Source: Saccharina japonica (Eukaryota > Sar > Phaeophyceae > Laminariales > Laminariaceae). Taken from it: 64,000 bases of DNA. Both the position numbers and the translations under genes were made by a program. Of this stretch, positions 35,006 through 48,037 are shown piece after piece; positions within the stretch are counted from its first letter, which is position 1, and every line of letters begins with the position of its first letter. The notes under the pieces are model-generated. The model was not told the origin of the DNA. It saw only the letters and a program-made list of their open reading frames with translations, and searched no databases. The DNA lies in the NCBI GenBank assembly GCA_008828725.1, contig MEHQ01001459.1, forward strand, positions 62,001-126,000. Direction: 5' to 3'.

Positions 35006-35454
35006 TAGAGGTTGGCCCCTTCAATCTATTACCACCCGGCGGGTATACCCGGTCGGACCCTACCCGTTGACCTCAATACCCGCGGGTATATGGGGAATGA
35101 CGCCACGGGCACCCCGGTTCAGTATTTTTCCGTAATATCTCTAGAGAACTGATTGGAATGAGCAATACCACTCAACACTCAACCCTGACGGGTACGGACA
35201 ACTAATCAGTGCGCGACATGCCGGTAGAAACTTAAAAACGCCAGCGGGTACCCGTCCATTTTGCGGAACCCCGACTGATTATTCTTCCATAATGCTCTGA
35301 TAGAACAAAAAAGTATTTTAACGAGCACTACACCCTCGACACTCAACTTTGACGGATACGAGTGCTGCTTCCATATTACACCAAGTAAGTGCTGCAGTCT
35401 TCCATGGGGGGCGTGTACCCGTTCGTGGCGGGTACCCTAAGGGGCCAGCCTCTA
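35006..35454. mobile_element. hAT-like MITE, 449 bp
   Basis: Ends TAGAGGTTGGCCCCTT and AAGGGGCCAGCCTCTA are a near-perfect inverted pair, flanked by GTTGACAAC on both sides (34,997-35,005 and 35,455-35,463). The TAGAGG start is typical of hAT elements, whose duplications are usually eight bases; nine can be read here because one base is ambiguous between end and flank. The interior repeats a unit with CACTCAAC-TGACGG and GCGGGTACCCG. No coding capacity. Confidence 0.85.
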
Positions 35455-38400
35455 GTTGACAACACATAACGAACCACAGTCCTTAGCCACGTCAAACCTC
35501 TTAACCCGTCGTCCTGTTTATTCTTATCTTCTTCTGGAAATTTGGCTTTCATCAGCGCTTTTATCACCCTCCTACGGTTCGCTTTCGTCAGCGTTTTCGC
35601 TTGGGCGGGGGGAAACGAGGACGCAGGCAAGATGAGAAAATAACTCCCTGCAACGTTAATTTCAGACGTGCGCCTGTGTCGTAACTCCGGGCGAACCGAA
35701 AGCTTGGACTTTGGCACGGGTATAGACTACATATGTACAGTAAAGCCGGACACCGAAGATGCGGCGGACAAGCAATTGTACAACGACTATCACGATCAAA
35801 CGCGCAAGTCACTGATAACGTGAAGTTCTCGAGACACCCAACGTCTCTTTCGTTACCTTCCGCCGACACAGCTCATCTCCCTCCATCGTCGTCGGTTGAT
35901 AATTCTCGCCGAACTGGTGTGTAAGATACATGATGCATTCAAGCATTTTGGGGGTTGGTGTGGTTCGGCATGCTGACGGTACGTTGTTGTGGTTCGTGCT
36001 GCTGACTGCAGCTAACACTGATGAGCGATTTGCAGAGCGTATGTACATCTACTCGCGCATACTACGCACAAGTCTGAAGTTGCTTATGCTGCTGTGTGGT
36101 ATGCTTAGGATTGCTGGGGCTACTCTTGGGGCTTGAGAGGGAAAACATGACGGTAAAAAGTGTCGATTTCAGCAAAGGTCACTGCGAGGTTGGAGGAGGA
36201 TACAATGGTTGGTGTCTAAGTTACAATGCAAGGACTCATACAGCATACAGCACGGCCGCAAGTTGATGTACCTGTACTGCTGGACATACGCNTGCTCGTA
36301 GACGATTGATAGCACCAGACCTCGTCGTTTTTTAGGTCGCTATCTCGGGGCCTCAGAGGGGTTAATAATGTTATTGTAATAGTTGTACGCTGTAGCACCA
36401 GCGGTGGCAGCATGTCATAGCGGACAAGNATGAAAAAGACAACACGCAGTACCGCAGAAGTACAGAGTACGGACTGCTGCAGCAGCAGCACCGTCCTGCT
36501 GTACTTGAATACCATGCCATACAAAAGACCATACACACACCCGCCCACCCTGGAACTCATCGACCCACCCACTAACCCGTCCACGCAGCATGCCAAACAG
36601 CAGCACAGCAGCACGTCGAGCAGTACACGCAGAAGCACAAAAAAGACCAAGACAGCAACCCGCGAACGTCGGTCCCACAGACTCAGCTGTACGTACAAGT
36701 TTCACGTTCTGGCAGGAAAATCGCGATTTTTTAAACAATTTGCTACATTTCGGACTGCGTGCACGAATCCGTATCAATCTATCACCGAAAAAATGATTGG
36801 AGAGTATTACGGTATGAGTTGGCTCTCGTACCCAAGCAGTCTGGTCTAACAAGGAGTGCCATGGCACGAGAACGGTGGCCTGACTTCCTACCCATGCTGT
36901 CTCGCCCCTGCTGAGGCCAACGCAGCATTTATGTATTAACTTGTCTCACCTTTGGGAATTTTCGCCACTTCCTCCACCACGATGTCGCCAAACTGATGCT
37001 GGGTAGACCGGTGCCTCTAGTGGGTGCTCACGTGGCCCACAGCGCTGGTTCTGGTGGCATTTGGGGCGGCCGCCCAAGGGGTTTCCTAGAAATAACGCAG
37101 GCGGTATATTGCCTCCAAAATTACACGAGCCCTGCGCTAAAAATTCCTTACCAGAATTTTTGAGAGCGGTACCACAATGATATATAAAAGTCATTACCAT
37201 TGGTTATCTCTACAAGACAAAAAGAGAGGGGGGGATTCCCGGGCTTGCACAGGCGGTTTCGATGCGGGTCGCTCAAGCTTCTTTCTTCATTTAGGTCTGA
37301 TGCATGCACCCTCTCTGCTGCGACGTCACGACGAGGTATGCAGGTAGATCCTCGGCGTGAAAATAAGCCCATTCGAACGATCTTGTGTAGAGCTATCGAA
37401 GGTCTCGACATCAACTCGATTCGCTTGCAACCGCTTTCCGTTTCGTCAAGTTTTGCCATCGCAGCTTCTTCGTCTACTGCTGTGATCGGTGTCTGCAGTC
37501 TTCGGGGTTGTCCGTTGGCATCATACGGCGTCTGCTTCCTGCTTGATGCAGCAGCTGGCTGCTTGCTGCAGTGCGCGGCGTAAATATATGTATATATGCA
37601 CCTGACATGCAGGTCAGTTTTTTTTAAGGGGCCCCTTCGGGCAAAAAATAGAACAGCACTGGAGTCTTCGAACAACAAACAAATCCGTTGATTCTCTTTC
37701 AGTTTCAATACTATTTCTGGTATAGTTTTGCCCTTTCGTGACCCCTACGGAAAGCCTCATTTCTCCAGTTCTAATGCGCAGACCCACCCCCTGCGAGCAG
37801 TTTGAGACAGAGTACGTGGAGATCACGGGCAATATTTTTGTGGTAAATGGTCATTTCGGGGTATACCCCCTGGGTTTACGGCCATTTGGGGGTAGGGTCA
37901 AAATGCTCCTGCGGAACGTGCTCCCGCGGGCCCAAACAGACCCCAAACGCCATTCCGAGCCCTGGCGAGATGCCCGAAGCCCATGACCAAGCACGCACAC
38001 AACTTATTTTTTATTTCAGGCACGTCCTTGGGCCTAACGGGACGGCGGCGCACGAGGGAGCAAACGAAGTCCCCCCTTTGACCACATCTTGGGGGGATGA
38101 TATCCCCACGTACCTACTAAATTTATCTACTCCCCCCGATTGACCACTTTTTTCACCCCGTTTGACCGAAACCATACCCCCTTTTGACCATCTGCGACAA
38201 CCTCAAAACGACTACTACAGCAGTACGTATCTCACGTCACCGCCCAACAGCCCGAAGTAGACCACGGGGCGGAACATCCAGAACTTGCGAGTAGTCGGGA
38301 TCATTTGCCTCCCAAACATCTCGGCGGAACTATATAAAAAGCATAATCTTTATAGACGATTTGAAATATCGGCTCTTCTGAGAAAACATGACCAGTGATG

Positions 38401-39529
38401 GGAGAAGCAGAACACATACTACGGTAAGTTGCTCGGCGGTTAAGTCGTGGGTCGTGGGTTGCTGGGGTGCTTGGTGCTTTACGTTGCCGGGTGACCCTAC
38501 TCAGACACACCACCGCGAAGTTGAGCATAGGTGCATAAAGTATCTAGGAGTAAAGTACAGCAGTATACCACGTACCAGGGTAGAACCAGGTGTGAACGTG
38601 TGCATACGATGTCGCGCATGGAGGCATTTCTTCGTGGTTCAGTACTGGGTGAACTTCCGGACTCGAAACAAAACATACCAGGTACTCGCTATTCTCAATA
38701 TTAGCGTAAATATACTCGGACTCTATTAATAGATGTATACTTATATGTATACTTAGGGTTGGGTGCTGGCACAGTACTGGCAGTACGTAGTAATCTACTG
38801 ATTGACCCGGCCAGTACATTCGCCAGTAATTTTTTCTCATTTACGTAAATAAAACACGCCATATGATAGTACGGAAACCCACAAGTAAACTGCTGCAAGC
38901 CAGTATACTGCGTGATTTTGACGACAGTATACATCGCTACTGACAAAGTCCGCCAGTGCCCAGTGCCCAGCCTTTACGTATACTTCTACGATCGATCTTC
39001 TGCCATCTATTGTGCACCGTTTCGACAAATTCATCCGCATTTATTTATAAAAACACTCTCACATAGAGACCGTCCCGCGACTTGGAATTGGAGCAAATTG
39101 CTTTCAGGGGCGACAACCTGCTGACAAGAGTACTCGGAGTATTGAGTACACAAAGACCGTTTGTAGTTAGTTACGAGTAATCGTAGTTGCCGTTTCTTCG
39201 TGGTTACCCGTAATGTTATAAGTTACCTTTGTTACCAGTAATTACCGTAGTTTAAAACAAAACTGCTGAAACGTATCACGTGCCGGTACATTTGTAACCA
39301 GATTACTTGCGACTACACAAGGACCAACGCGAACACAACAAGAAATTCCCTTGCCCCCCAACCCATGGGAAGGAAGAACAGGATGAGGCGCCAACGCAAA
39401 CGAAAGGGAAAGGGAAAGAGAGGCGAAGCTAACAAATACCGCAAAATAAAGGCTAGAAAACAGAGGAACCAAGGCGGCAATCGGCTCCGGTACTCGTCAA
39501 TCTCGATCTGTAGTAGAAGTCGTATTGAT

Positions 39530-39542
39530 AGTAGTAGCAGTG

Positions 39543-39622
<80 letters not shown>

Positions 39623-39668
39623 TAGTAGTAGTAGTAGTGTAGCAGTAGTAGTAGTAGCAGTAGTAGAC
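39530..39668. repeat. (AGT)n microsatellite, unit A
   Basis: A long run of AGT with a few interruptions. In unit B the same tract (47,072-47,187) is of different length and interruption pattern, although the sequences around are the same, so length changed after the unit duplication. Confidence 0.95.
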
Positions 39669-39744
39669 CTATCGTGTAATCCGTCGCAGCGGATTTCGCG
39701 GGATGGATTACGATGGGACGGATGAAAGCACCTCTTCATAAGAC

Positions 39745-40517
39745 TACGAGCTGGTTCCACGAAAAGGCGTAAAATTCCACCTTCGGGAAATAACAAACGG
39801 AATACACTGTTTTTNTCAACACTCAAGATATCTACACGACCGCATGAACAAGGGGAACACATCGGTGAAACGATTTTTGTCGTGCGAGTTGTAGTTCGCG
39901 AGATATGGATATTGTCGTACTACTTGGGGAGGCGCTATTTCACATAGGGATGGTATTCCTATAGTAAAATCAAGATAATTTGAAATCGGGCCATATATCG
40001 GTCAGTACGACGACATATTCGACACTAGACATGTTGACATGATCGCATCAACAAAAGGAANACGTTCGTGACACTTGTTTTGATTTGCAAACCGTGAGGG
40101 GCTGTTATAAAAATTGCCTCCCAAAGTACTAGAACAATATATGGAGCAATTTTGGCACCTTAGGGGAATATTTACTCTTCACGGGAATCATTTTTGCGCT
40201 TTGGTGTTTTAGAGTTGGAAAACGACATTTGACAGAGTTGTGGGCAACAACAAAACCAAAAACATGATGCCTGGATTTTTATGAAACAATATATATTTCG
40301 TGCGTGAGGGGCGTTTAAAGTTGACGAACAATTCAGAAAAAATGCAAACATGTCCCTAAAGAACGGAAAAATAATAAAATAAACAAAGTCCAGCCGTCAG
40401 TTTTTTCGTAGTGTCATGACGCACAACCCTGCCAAGTTTCGTTGTCCAACTCTCAAAAACCAAAGCGCAAAATTTGCGAAGGTGTAAAACTCTGGCTGTC
40501 GCTGGAACCAGCTCGTA
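39745..40517. mobile_element. Transposon with TACGAGCTGGTTCCA ends, unit A copy
   Basis: Starts TACGAGCTGGTTCCA and ends TGGAACCAGCTCGTA. Related copies at 47,266-48,037 and 55,954-56,734 have the same ends, similar length (about 775 bp) and a shared interior (AACAAGGGGAACACATCGG, GCGAGATATGG). The last 300 bases form a further hairpin (TTTGCGCTTTGGT near 40,190 against CCAAAGCGCAAA near 40,462). Non-autonomous. No clear target duplication; AC flanks both ends in units A and B. Confidence 0.8.
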
Positions 40518-42345
40518 ACACGTGTTCGTTGCGCCTGAAGTTGTTCGTGTCCCAAAGACCCCTCTTGTCCGATAAAACCAAGCACCGAGCATCCATGACC
40601 CACAGCACGACGCAACGAAGCACCAAGCACCCAGCAACCCACGACCCACGACTCATACGCCGAGCAACTAGACGTATGTGTGCTGCTTCTCCCATAACCG
40701 TCATGCTTCCTCAGAAGAGCCGATATTTTCTCAGAAGAGCCGATATTTTTATTTCTATATAGTTCCGCCGATATTTTGGGAGGCAAACGATCCCGACTGC
40801 TCGCAAGTTCTGGATGTTCCTCCCCGTGGTCTATTCGGGCTGTTGGGCGGTGACGTGGATACGTACTGCTGTGGTCGGTTTTTAGGCTGTGGCAGATGAT
40901 GATCAAAAGGGGGTATGGTTTCGGTCAAACGGGGTAAAAAAGTGCCCAATCGGGGGGAGAACATAAATTCAGTAGGTACGTGGGGTTATCCCCCCCCCAA
41001 GACGTGGTCAAAGGGGAGACCCCGTTTGCTTCCTCGTGCGCCGCCGTCCTGTTAGGCCCAAGGACGTGCCTGAAAAAACAAATGAAATTTGTGGTTGTGC
41101 TTGGCATGGGCTTCGAGCATCTCGCCAGGGCTTCGGAATGATGGCGTTTGGGGTCTGTTTGGGCCCGCGGGAGCACGTTCCGCAGGAGCATTTTGACCCT
41201 ACCCCCAAATGGCCGTGAACCCAGGGGGTATACCCCAAAATGGCCATTTCCCACAAAAATATTGCCCGTGATCTCCACGTACTCTCTCTCAAACTGCTTG
41301 CAGGGGGAAGATCTGTGCATTAGAACTGGAGAAATAAGGCTTTCGATAGGGGTCATGAAAGGGAAAGAATATACCAGAAGTAGTATTGAAACTGAAACAC
41401 AATTAACAGTTGTTTTTTGTTGTTCGAAGACTCCAGTGCCCTTCTATTGTTTGCCCGAAGGGGCCCCTTGAAAAACCCTGACCTGCATGTCAAGCGCATC
41501 TATACATATATTTACGCCGCGCACTGCAACAAGCAGCCAGCTGCTGCATCACACAGGAGGCAGACGCCGTATGATGCCAAGTAACGGACAACCCCAAAGA
41601 CTGCAGACACCGATCACAGCAGTAGACGAAGAAGCTGCGATGGCAAAACTTGACGAAAGCGGTTGCAAGCGAATCGAGTTGATGTCGAGACCGTCGATAG
41701 CTCTACACAAGATCGTTCGAATGAGCTTATTTTGACGCCGATGATCTATCTGCATACCTCGTGGTGACGTCAAAGCAAAGAGGGTGAATGCATCAGACCA
41801 AAATGAAGAAAACATCTTGAGCGACCCGCATCGAAACCGCCTGTCTGTGCAAGGCCTGGGAATTCCTGCCTCTCTTTTTGTGTTTTTCATTGCAGGCCCC
41901 ATTGATGAACCATTGCCGCTTTGGGACCCTTCCCATATCAGACGCAACCGCGGCTCTGCGACTACTAAAGCTGTTCCTCTCCTTCTTCTAAGCTACACGA
42001 AAGTGAGTAACCCCAAGGACATACGTCATTACCTACAAGGGGATACTCTGTGCCTCACCTACATACAGTAGTCACCCCACACCAGTATCATACATACTAG
42101 AGCGATTATTTACCGGAACAGGAGCGAGCGTGTATGATGCACATTCTGAGCAATAACCGTTTCGCACTTTTTACGCGCACGTACACGTGTATTGTCAAAC
42201 GTTTGCGCAGTCCTGCTGGTTCTATGTACAGCATTGTGTATACATGCACCTGGTATACATACAAGGTGGGCTCTCCACCGCGTCGTGCAGATGCCTGCCG
42301 CAGCTCCGCGTATACCTGGGATAGGCTACCAATGCAAGCGCAACT

Positions 42346-43329
42346 TCGCAAGTTACCGTTTGAGGAACGATGCCCTACACATTGTAAACTTACTGTCTGC
42401 TTCAACAATTTGGTTCAAATTTCTTCAAATTTCGGTGTAGTGCGGCTCAACGACGTGTATACCAGGTATTAGGTATTCCTCACATTGTGATGTCGATACG
42501 AATGGCATTCCAGCCTGTTCCAGCACCACAACCAACAAAAAGGTTAGTAGCAGTATTACTAAAATATCAACATTACGAAATGATAAGCGTACTCGTTATT
42601 GCCCTGTAAACACTACCGCTGCTGCTGTTTCTTGGTGGCTGCCATGTACTACTGTTTGTACTCGTTATTGCCCTGTAAACAACTACATACAGTAGTACCG
42701 TACAGGCGGCAGTTTTGTGAACCGAAACCGAAAGTCGGCTTTTTTCGGTCGTTTTTTTCTTCGGTTTTTCCGCCAAACCGACTTATTAAAGTCGGTTTTT
42801 CGGTAAGCAAAAAAAACGAAACCGAAAAACCGACTCGTTTTTTTTCGGTAGAGTTTTTTTTCCCCGTCCCCTAAGTAAAAACGCCTACTTCTCTATGGAA
42901 ACACCGTTATCAGTTGGACACGTACGTAGCACAGCACGGCAGCACAAGCAGCACAGCCGCAGCAGCAGACAACAGCAGCACAAAGCAGCACGGGGCACAG
43001 CGGTACGGCAGCACAGCAGTGCGTCCGCGAGATCGCGAAGCGAAGCACAATGTAATCCAGTTCAGGACGGCAGTGCTGACCGACCTTGTAGCCGGAGGCA
43101 GAGGAGGGTGCAGGCAGAAGCGGGATGGTGGAAGTGATGGAGAGCTCGGACGATGAACCGTGAAGGTTGTGCAAGCTCGGCGAGCTCACGTCAAAGGCGG
43201 CGCGCAGGCTTCGTGACCCGCAGAACATCGAACGTGTATACTTTACAAGAAGCCACGGCTGGCTCCGCAGTGTCGACAAGGAGCAGAGCTCGTGCCGACC
43301 TGCGCCATATGCCGTCCGTGCAAAAACGC
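42346..43329. other. Spacer between units A and B
   Basis: 42,347-42,678 is a direct repeat of 31,912-32,242 and preserves the unfilled target site of the Tourist-like MITE. It is followed by a hairpin-rich patch (42,717-42,852) and a GCA-rich low-complexity stretch (42,915-43,025). No gene is visible; the frames over 42,893-43,354 are products of the GCA repeats. Confidence 0.7.
42717..42852. repeat. Multiple-hairpin patch of AACCGAAA/TTTCGGTT words
   Basis: The words AACCGAAA, AAACCGACT and their complements AGTCGGTTTTTCGGT alternate four or more times, giving several mutually exclusive stem-loops. It is AT-rich apart from the CCG cores. Possibly a foldback-element remnant; no ends defined. 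Confidence 0.6.
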
Positions 43330-46300
43330 GGACAGAAGCAATTGTACACGACACTCACCGGATCGAAACGCAAGTCACTGGAACGGAGTCTCGACCACCC
43401 AACGTCGTCTTCGTTACCTTCCGCCGAACACAGCTCATCTCCCTCCATCGTTCGTCGGTTGAATTCTCGCCGAACTGGTGTGTAAGATACATGATGCATT
43501 CAAGCATTTTGGGGGTTGGTGTGGTTCGGCATGCTGACGCTACGTTGTTGTGGTTCGTGCTGCTGACGGCAGCTAACACTGATGAGCGATTTGCAGAGCG
43601 TATGTACATCTCCTCGCTACTACGCACAAGTCTGAAGTTGCTTCTGCTGCTGTGTGGTATGCTTAGGATTGCTGGGGCTACTCTTGGGGCTTGAGAGGGA
43701 AAAAATGACGGTAAAAAGTGTCGATTTCAGCAAAGGTCACTGCGAGGTTGGAGGAGGATACAATGGTTGGTGTCTAAGTTACAATGCAAGGACTCGTACA
43801 GTACGGCCGCAAGTTGATGTACCTGTGCTGCTAGACATACGCTGCTCGTAGACGATTGATAGCACCAGACCTTATCGTTTTTTAGGTGGCTATCTCGGGG
43901 CCTCAAAGGGGTTAAGAATGTTATTATAATAGTTGTACGCTGTAGCACCAGCGGTGGCAGCATGTCATAGCGGACAAGATGAAAAAGACAACACGCAGTA
44001 CCGCAGAAGTACAGAGTACGGACTGCAGCAGCAGCAGCACCGTCCTGCTGTACTTGAATAGTATGCCATACAAAAGACCGTACACACACCCGCCCACCCT
44101 GGAACTCGTCGATCCACCCACTAATCCGTCCACGCAGCATGCCAAACAGCAGCACAGCAGTACGTCAAGCAGTACACGCAGAAGCACAAAAAAGACCAAG
44201 ACAGCAACCCGCGAACGTCGGTCCCACAGACTCAGCTGTACGTACAAGTTTCACGTTCTGGCAGGAAAATCGCGATTTTTTAAACAATTTGCTACATTTC
44301 GGACTGCGTGCACGAATCCGTATCAATCTATCACCTAAACAATGATTGCAGAGTATTACGGTATGAGTTGACTCTCGTACCCAAGCAGTCTGGTCTAACA
44401 AGGAGTGCCATGGCACGAGAACGGTGGCCTGACTTCCTACCCATGCTGTCTCGCCCCTGCTGAGGCCAACCCGTCATTTTTTTATTAACTTGTCTCACCT
44501 TTGGGAATTTCCGCCACTTCCTCCACCACAATGTCGCCAAACTGATGCTGGATAGACCGGTGCCTCTAGTTGGTGCTCACGTGGCCCACAGCGCTGGTTC
44601 TGGTGGCATTTGGGGCGGCCGCCCAAGGGGTTTCCTAGATATAACTCAGGCGGTATATTGCCTCCAAAATTACACGAGCCCTGCGCTAAAAATTCCTTAC
44701 CAGAAGTTTTGAGAGCGGTACCACAATGATATATAAAAGTCATTACCATTGGTTATCTCTACAAGACAAAAAGAGAGGGGGGGATTCCCGGGCTTGCACA
44801 GGCGGTTTCGATGCGGGTCGCTCAAGCTTCTTTCTTCATTTAGGTCTGATGCATGCACCCTCTCTGCTGCGACGTCACGACGAGGTATGCAGGTAGATCC
44901 TCGGCGTGAAAATAAGCCCATTCGAACGATCTTGTGTAGAGCTATCGAAGGTCTCGACATCAACTCGATTCGCTTGCAACCGCTTTCCGTTTCGTCAAGT
45001 TTTGCCATCGCAGCTTCTTCGTCTACTGCTGTGATCGGTGTCTGCAGTCTTCGGGGTTGTCCGTTGGCATCATACGGCGTCTGCTTCCTGCTTGATGCAG
45101 CAGCTGGCTACTTGCTGCAGTGCGCGGCGTAAATATATGTATATATGCACCTGACATGCAGGTCAGTTTTTTTTAAGGGGCCCCTTCGGGCAAAAAATAG
45201 AACAGCACTGGAGTCTTCGAACAACAAACAAATCCGTTGATTCTCTTTCAGTTTCAATACTATTTCTGGTATAGTTTTGCCCTTTCGTGACCCCTACGGA
45301 AAGCCTCATTTCTCCAGTTCTAATGCGCAGACCCACCCCCTGCGAGCAGTTTGAGACAGAGTACGTGGAGATCACGGGCAATATTTTTGTGGTAAATGGT
45401 CATTTCGGGGTATACCCCCTGGGTTTACGGCCATTTGGGGGTAGGGTCAAAATGCTCCTGCGGAACGTGCTCCCGCGGGCCCAAACAGACCCCAAACGCC
45501 ACTCCGAAGCCCTGGCGAGATGCTCGAAGCCCATGCCAAGCACAACCACAAATTTCATTTGTTTTTTCAGGCACGTCCTTGGGCCTAACAGGACGGCGGC
45601 GTACGAGGGAGAAAACGAGGTTCCCCCTTTGACCACATCTTGGGGGGGAATAACCCCACGTACCTACGAAGTTTATGTACTGCCCCCGATTGACCACTTC
45701 TTCACCCCGTTTGACCGAAACCATACCCCCTTTTGACCATAATCTGCGACAGCCTCAAAAACGACTACAGCAGTACGTATCCACGTCACCGCCCAACAGC
45801 CCGAATAGACCTTGGGGCGGAACATCCAGAACTTTCGAGTAGTCGCGATCGTTTGCCTCCCAAAATCTCGGCGGAACTATATAAAAATCAAATAATTATA
45901 GACGATATGAATATATCGGCTCTTCTGAGAAAACATGACCGTGATGGGAGAAGCAGAATACATACATACGCGTAATTGCTCGGCGGATTAGTCGTGGGTC
46001 GTGGGTTGCTGGGGGCGTGGTGCTTTATTGCCGGGTGACCCTACTCAAACACACCACCGCGAAGTTGAGCATAGGTGCATAAAGTATCTAGGAGTAAAGT
46101 ACAGCAGTATACCACGTACCAGGGTAGAACCAGGTGTGAACGTGTGCATACGATGTCGCGCATGGAGGCATTTCTTCGTGGTTCAGTACTGGGTGAACTT
46201 CCGGACTCGAAACAAAACATACCAGGTACTCGCTATTCTCAATATTAGCGTAAATATACTCGGACTCTATTAATAGATGTATACTTATATGTATACTTAG

Positions 46301-47071
46301 GGTTGGGTGCTGGCACAGTACTGGCAGTACGTAGTAATCTACTGATTGACCCGGCCAGTACATTCGCCAGTAATTTTTTCTCATTTACGTAAATAAAACA
46401 CGCCATATGATAGTACGGAAACCCACAAGTAAACTGCTGCAAGCCAGTATACTGCGTGATTTTGACGACAGTATACATCGCTACTGACAAAGTCCGCCAG
46501 TGCCCAGTGCCCAGCCTTTACGTATACTTCTACGATCGATCTTCTGCCATCTATTGTGCATCGTTTCGACAAATTCATCCGCATTTATTTATAAAAACAC
46601 TCTCACATAGAGACCGTCCCGCGACTTGGAATTGGAGCAAATTGCTTTCAGGGGCGACAACCTGCTGACAAGAGTACTCGGAGTATTGAGTACACAAAGA
46701 CCGTTTGTAGTTAGTTACGAGTAATCGTAGTTGCCGTTTCTTCGTGGTTACCCGTAATGTTATAAGTTACCTTTGTTACCAGTAATTACCGTAGTTTAAA
46801 ACAAAACTGCTGAAACGTATCACGTGCCGGTACATTTGTAACCAGATTACTTGCGACTACACAAGGACCAACGCGAACACAGCAAGAAATTCCCTTGCCC
46901 CCCAACCCATGGGAAGGAAGAACAGGATGAGGCGCCAACGCAAACGAAAGGGAAAGGGAAAGAGAGGCGAAGCTAACAAATACCGCAAAATAAAGGCTAG
47001 AAAACAGAGGAACCAAGGCGGCAATCGGCTCCGGTACTCGTCAATCTCGATCTGTAGTAGAAGTCGTATTG

Positions 47072-47086
47072 ATAGTAGTAGCAGTG

Positions 47087-47162
<76 letters not shown>

Positions 47163-47187
47163 CAGTAGTAGTAGTAGCAGTAGTAGA
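47072..47187. repeat. (AGT)n microsatellite, unit B
   Basis: AGT run interrupted by GGT and GCAGT units. It differs from the unit A tract in length and in the number of interruptions. Confidence 0.95.
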
Positions 47188-47265
47188 ACCTATCGTGTAA
47201 TCCGTCGCAGCGGTTTCGGGGATGGATACGATGGGGGACGGGAGGAAAGCACCTCTTCATAAGAC

Positions 47266-48037
47266 TACGAGCTGGTTCCACGAAAAGGCGTAACATTCCA
47301 CCATCGGGAAATAACAAACGGAATACACTGTTTTTTTCAACACTCAAGATATCTACACGACCGCATGAACAAGGGGAACACATCGGAGAAACGATTTTTG
47401 TCGCGCGAGTTGTAGTTCGCGAGATATGGACATTGTCGTACTACTTGGGGAGGCGCTATTTCACATAGGGATGGTATTCCTATAGTAAAATCAAGATAAT
47501 TTGAAATCGGGCCATATATCGGTCAGTACGTCGACATATTCGACACTAGACATGTTGACATGATCGCATCAACAAAAGGAAGACGTTCGTGACACTTGTT
47601 TTGATTTGCAAACCGTGAGGGGCTGTTATAAAAATTGCCTCCCAAAGTACTAGAACAATATATGGAGCAATTTTGGCACCTTAGGGGAATATTTACTCTT
47701 CACGGGAATCATGTTTGCGCTTTGGTTGTTTAGAGTTGGAAAACGAAATTTGGCAGAGTTGTGGGCAACAACAAAACACAAAACCTGACGGCTGCACTTG
47801 TTTGAAAAAAAAAATATTTCGTGCGTGAGGGGCGTTTAAAGTTGACGAAAAATTCAGAAAAATTTTAAAATTTTCCTTAATTATTGTAAAATTAAATTAA
47901 TTAAAAAAGTCCAGCCGTCAGATTTTTCGTAGTGTCATGACGCACAACCCTGCCAAGTTTCGTTGTCCAACTCTCAAAAACCAAAGCGCAAAGTTGCGAA
48001 GGTGTAAAACTCTGGCTGTCGCTGAAACCAGCTCCTA
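47266..48037. mobile_element. Transposon with TACGAGCTGGTTCC ends, unit B copy
   Basis: Copy of the element at 39,745-40,517, inherited by the unit duplication. Its right end is slightly degenerate (GAAACCAGCTCCTA). A local cluster of differences from unit A at 47,780-47,910 coincides with the tip region of the internal hairpin. Confidence 0.8.

Larger units (their letters stand above)
37203..41898. mobile_element. Foldback element with 1.3 kb inverted arms, unit A
   Basis: Left arm about 37,216-38,490, right arm about 40,608-41,882, complementary over their length with small differences (both contain a GGGGCCCCTTCGGGC-type block and a CTCCCGCGGGCCC block). The loop of about 2.1 kb contains a basic/serine-rich frame, an AGT microsatellite and a separate 773 bp transposon. 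CCATTG lies outside each end (37,197-37,202 and 41,899-41,904). The extreme ends align poorly, so the border could be off by some bases. Six-base duplications with long inverted repeats occur in several superfamilies; I cannot assign one. No transposase was recognised. Confidence 0.75.
35755..42345. repeat. Tandem unit A (6.6 kb)
   Basis: Nearly identical in direct orientation to unit B at 43,330-49,862. Stretches of hundreds of bases around 38,520-39,500 are the same apart from isolated changes; the left edge (35,755-35,930) is less similar. It consists of a left flank, the 4.7 kb foldback element and a right flank. The right flank (41,905-42,345) is also the reverse complement of 30,470-30,862. 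The four ambiguous bases of the window (36,292; 36,429; 39,815; 40,061) all lie here. Confidence 0.93.

Noticed and set aside
36430-36849. Open frame of 139 codons (Ser/Thr/Lys-rich), with a 119-codon counterpart at 43,979-44,338
   Set aside because: Units A and B are almost identical, so both being open is little evidence of coding. The few differences change residues about as often as not, no motif is recognisable and an ambiguous base precedes the start. Kept as a weak candidate only.
39365-39625. Frame with a Lys/Arg-rich start and a poly-Ser tail, also at 46,909-47,262
   Set aside because: The tail is the AGT microsatellite and the head lies inside a transposon loop. Identity between the copies reflects recent duplication. 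No known family.
37203-41898. Polinton/Maverick-type element, suggested by long inverted ends and a six-base duplication
   Set aside because: It is too short, and no polymerase, integrase, ATPase or capsid gene is visible.
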